Shown piece after piece: positions 62,347 through 64,000 of a DNA stretch of 64,000 nt. The position numbers and the translations under genes were made by a program. The notes beneath the pieces were generated by a model. It did no database searches. It worked only from the letters and a program-made list of their open reading frames with translations, and had not been told where the DNA came from. The DNA is from Solirubrobacter sp963798325 (GTDB lineage: Bacteria; Actinomycetota; Thermoleophilia; Solirubrobacterales; Solirubrobacteraceae): positions 372,001 to 436,000 of the forward strand of contig CAWCSS010000003.1 in assembly GCA_963798325.1 (NCBI GenBank). The letters are read 5' to 3'. The first letter of the stretch is position 1. Every line of letters starts with the position of its first letter.

Positions 62347-62544
62347 CTACCCGAGCGCCATCTGACCCGGCGTCGTGGCGACGTCCTCGGCCCGGATCTG
62401 GCGATCGAGCTCGGCGCCGGCCTCGGCCGCGATCCGCGCGCACTCCTCGACCAGGGCGGCCGCGCGGTCCTGGGGCAGCTCTCCCGAGCGCAGCGTGACC
62501 GCGGCGTGCTCGAGGCGCTCGACCATGCGCTCCAGGGCGTCCAT
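62347..62544 (-). CDS. xseB: Exodeoxyribonuclease VII small subunit
   Basis: The 65-aa protein consists of the two-helix bundle of XseB (LERMVERLEHAAVTLRSGEL, then LVEECARIAAEAGAELDRQI). It binds the large nuclease subunit XseA, whose gene is not in the window. The usual actinobacterial/firmicute order nusB-(xseA)-xseB-ispA supports the call. The small size is normal. It is followed directly by the ispA frame. Confidence 0.8.
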   Translation of the reverse strand: MDALERMVERLEHAAVTLRSGELPQDRAAALVEECARIAAEAGAELDRQIRAEDVATTPGQMALG

Positions 62545-62555
62545 GGCGTTCGAGC

Positions 62556-62951
62556 CTACACCGCACCCGCGCGGAGAACCGCGGCGAGGATGCCGTTGAC
62601 GAACCCGGGCGCCTCGGCGCCGCAGAAGGCCTTCGCGGTCTCCACCGCCTCGTCGATCGCGCCCTCCGGCGGGATCGGCGTGTCCGCCTCCACGAGGTCC
62701 GGATGGAGCATCTCCAGCAGCGCCGTGCGCAGGATCGCCTTCTCCAGCGGCGCGATGCGATCGATCGTCCAGTTCTTCGCGTAGCGCGCGATCTGGACGT
62801 CGAGCTCCTCGGTGTTGTCGGCCGTCGCGTGCGCCAGCGCACGGGTGAAGGCCGGGGCGTCCCGCTCGAAGAGATCGTCCAACGGGCGCTTCGTCAGATC
62901 GTGCTGGTAAAGCGCGAACACCGCCGCGCGCCGCTGGTCAGCCCTGCGCAT
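62556..62951 (-). CDS. nusB: Transcription antitermination factor NusB
   Basis: The 131-aa all-helical RNA-binding protein joins the NusE-boxA complex on rRNA operons. The start ADQRRAAVFALYQHDLTKRP is typical, with IARYAKNWTIDRIAPLEKAI in the middle and EAVETAKAFCGAEAPGFVNG at the C-terminus, the NusB signature. It heads the run nusB-xseB-ispA-dxs read right to left, with only 11 bases to xseB. Confidence 0.93.
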   Translation of the reverse strand: MRRADQRRAAVFALYQHDLTKRPLDDLFERDAPAFTRALAHATADNTEELDVQIARYAKNWTIDRIAPLEKAILRTALLEMLHPDLVEADTPIPPEGAIDEAVETAKAFCGAEAPGFVNGILAAVLRAGAV

Positions 62952-62968
62952 TCCGCGCTGAGGCTAGC

Positions 62969-64000
62969 TCATGCCACGGCGGCGACGAGCCTGCGCGCCC
63001 TGGCGGGCTTCGCGAACAGCTCGCGGACCAGCATCGCGCCCAGCGGGAGCGTCCACGCGAGGTACATGAACAGCGGCGCCAGGCCGGTGCGCAGCTCGAA
63101 CGTCTGGAAGGTCAGCCAGATCGCGGCCGTGACCGCCAGCGTGATCACCGGCGGGCGGCGCTTGGAGGTCTCCCACGCGACGAGGGCGAGCACCAGCGGC
63201 AGGTGGTAGTAGCCGAGGTTCCACGGATCGAGCAGGCAGCGCTCCAGCGCCAGCAGGGCGAACAGCGCCAGCGCGTCCTCGCGCGGGCGCTCAGCGCCGC
63301 CGCGGCGCCACCAGGCCAGGCTCAGCGGGAGCGCGAGGGCGACGATCAGCGGGTGCGGGATCGGCGCCAGCCACGCGGGCGAGGTGATGTCACCGTGACC
63401 GGCCGCGGCCCACTCAGGGGAAGACGGGACGCCGAGCGGCCACCAGACCTGCCAGGGGTGGAAGTAGGAGCCGGCGGCGACACCCATGTGGGCGCCGCCG
63501 GGACGCAGGAACTGCAGCCCGCCGTAGACCGCCAGCGCGGCGATCACCGGGAAGACGAGCACCCGCAGCTTCGGCTTGGGCAGCGCCAGCGCGGCGGGCA
63601 GCAGCGCGAGCACCGCGGTCTGCTTGGCGAGCACGGCGACCGTCAGCAGGACGGCGGCGAGCGTCGCCCGCCGGCGGACCGCGGCGAGCACGCCGGCGGT
63701 GGCCGCCGCGGCGGCGAGCAGATCCTCGGGGTGACCGGCGTCAAGCGCGAGATAGGCGACGGGCGAGGCCGCGACGAGCGCGATCGCCAGCAGCCGGTGG
63801 GCGCGCTCGCGCGGCGCGTGCAGCGCCACCGCCAACCCCGACAACATCAGCAGACCGGGGAGGGCCTGGAGGCGGAACGTCCAGTCCATCCCCGCGCCGA
63901 GCAGCGCGGCCGGCGCGCCGATCAGCGACACGAACGCGCTGTAGGCCGGCATCAGCCGCAGGAACTGATCGATGCCCTGCGTGCGCAGCCCGAAGTACGC
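62969..64000 (-). CDS. Polytopic membrane protein, GT-C glycosyltransferase-like (5' end outside window)
   Basis: The last ~343 residues are visible, and the frame continues past the window edge (IDQFLRLMPAYSAFVSLIGA spans position 63952). About nine hydrophobic segments, charged only in short loops, resemble GT-C mannosyltransferases of the GT87/PMT type that use polyprenyl-phosphate sugars. The catalytic N-terminal loop with its Asp pair would lie in the missing part, so the family call is tentative. It ends 17 bases before nusB on the same strand. Confidence 0.6.
   Translation of the reverse strand, partial: AYFGLRTQGIDQFLRLMPAYSAFVSLIGAPAALLGAGMDWTFRLQALPGLLMLSGLAVALHAPRERAHRLLAIALVAASPVAYLALDAGHPEDLLAAAAATAGVLAAVRRRATLAAVLLTVAVLAKQTAVLALLPAALALPKPKLRVLVFPVIAALAVYGGLQFLRPGGAHMGVAAGSYFHPWQVWWPLGVPSSPEWAAAGHGDITSPAWLAPIPHPLIVALALPLSLAWWRRGGAERPREDALALFALLALERCLLDPWNLGYYHLPLVLALVAWETSKRRPPVITLAVTAAIWLTFQTFELRTGLAPLFMYLAWTLPLGAMLVRELFAKPARARRLVAAVA

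Overview
The window looks like chromosomal DNA from a very GC-rich actinobacterium, most likely class Thermoleophilia (Solirubrobacter/Conexibacter/Patulibacter-like). The reasons are the GC content (about 70% by eye), frequent GTG and TTG starts, many 4-nt ATGA/GTGA/TTGA gene overlaps, an F420-type luciferase-like oxidoreductase, and the gene order nusB-xseB-ispA-dxs ... tlyA-nadK-recN-pyrG-M20 peptidase-Nudix-xerD. The tlyA to xerD part matches the order known from mycobacteria. The species assignment is inference.

Region 1 (1-21 kb) is a stress and low-oxygen energy block. It holds universal stress proteins, a DUF5335 protein, a long ribosome hibernation factor with two C-terminal modules, a four-gene 2-oxoacid:ferredoxin oxidoreductase operon (porG-porA-porB plus a GltD/PorD fusion), an RpoD-like sigma factor, an ABC exporter, a zinc alcohol dehydrogenase, a flavodoxin-like protein, and a Usp-cydA-cydB-cydD-cydC operon facing a VKOR-DsbA disulfide-forming pair. 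Six copies of the octamer ACTACGGA lie between or at the edges of these genes and may mark a shared regulon.

Region 2 (21-36 kb) is accessory. It holds two HD-GYP genes and a lone receiver, a sulfur-type operon (TauE-like permease, rhodanese/metallo-beta-lactamase protein, ArsR regulator, MMPL transporter), tRNA-Met, a Gly-rich secreted protein, a decayed SDR gene, a coupled F420-oxidoreductase/GNAT/glycosyltransferase cassette, a secreted sugar-dehydrogenase-like protein with a PKD domain, tRNA-Asn, and a frameshifted HNH endonuclease.

Region 3 (36.5-64 kb) is mostly core: dnaG-dgt, ppdK, recO, glutaredoxin, mutM, deoB, xerD, Nudix, M20 peptidase, pyrG, recN, nadK, tlyA, dxs, ispA, xseB, nusB and a polytopic glycosyltransferase-like protein. 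Two secreted-protein genes (a zinc metalloprotease and a cupredoxin with a very long Ser-Pro tract) sit inside the core run. Repeat-rich intergenic DNA lies at 44.4-46.1 kb.

One quality warning applies to the whole window. Several conserved genes (the tandem usp, cydA, cydC, HNH, xerD, dxs and the cupredoxin) carry one-base shifts, mostly insertions. Because dxs is normally essential, assembly or sequencing indels are the most economical explanation, although real decay of some genes cannot be excluded.
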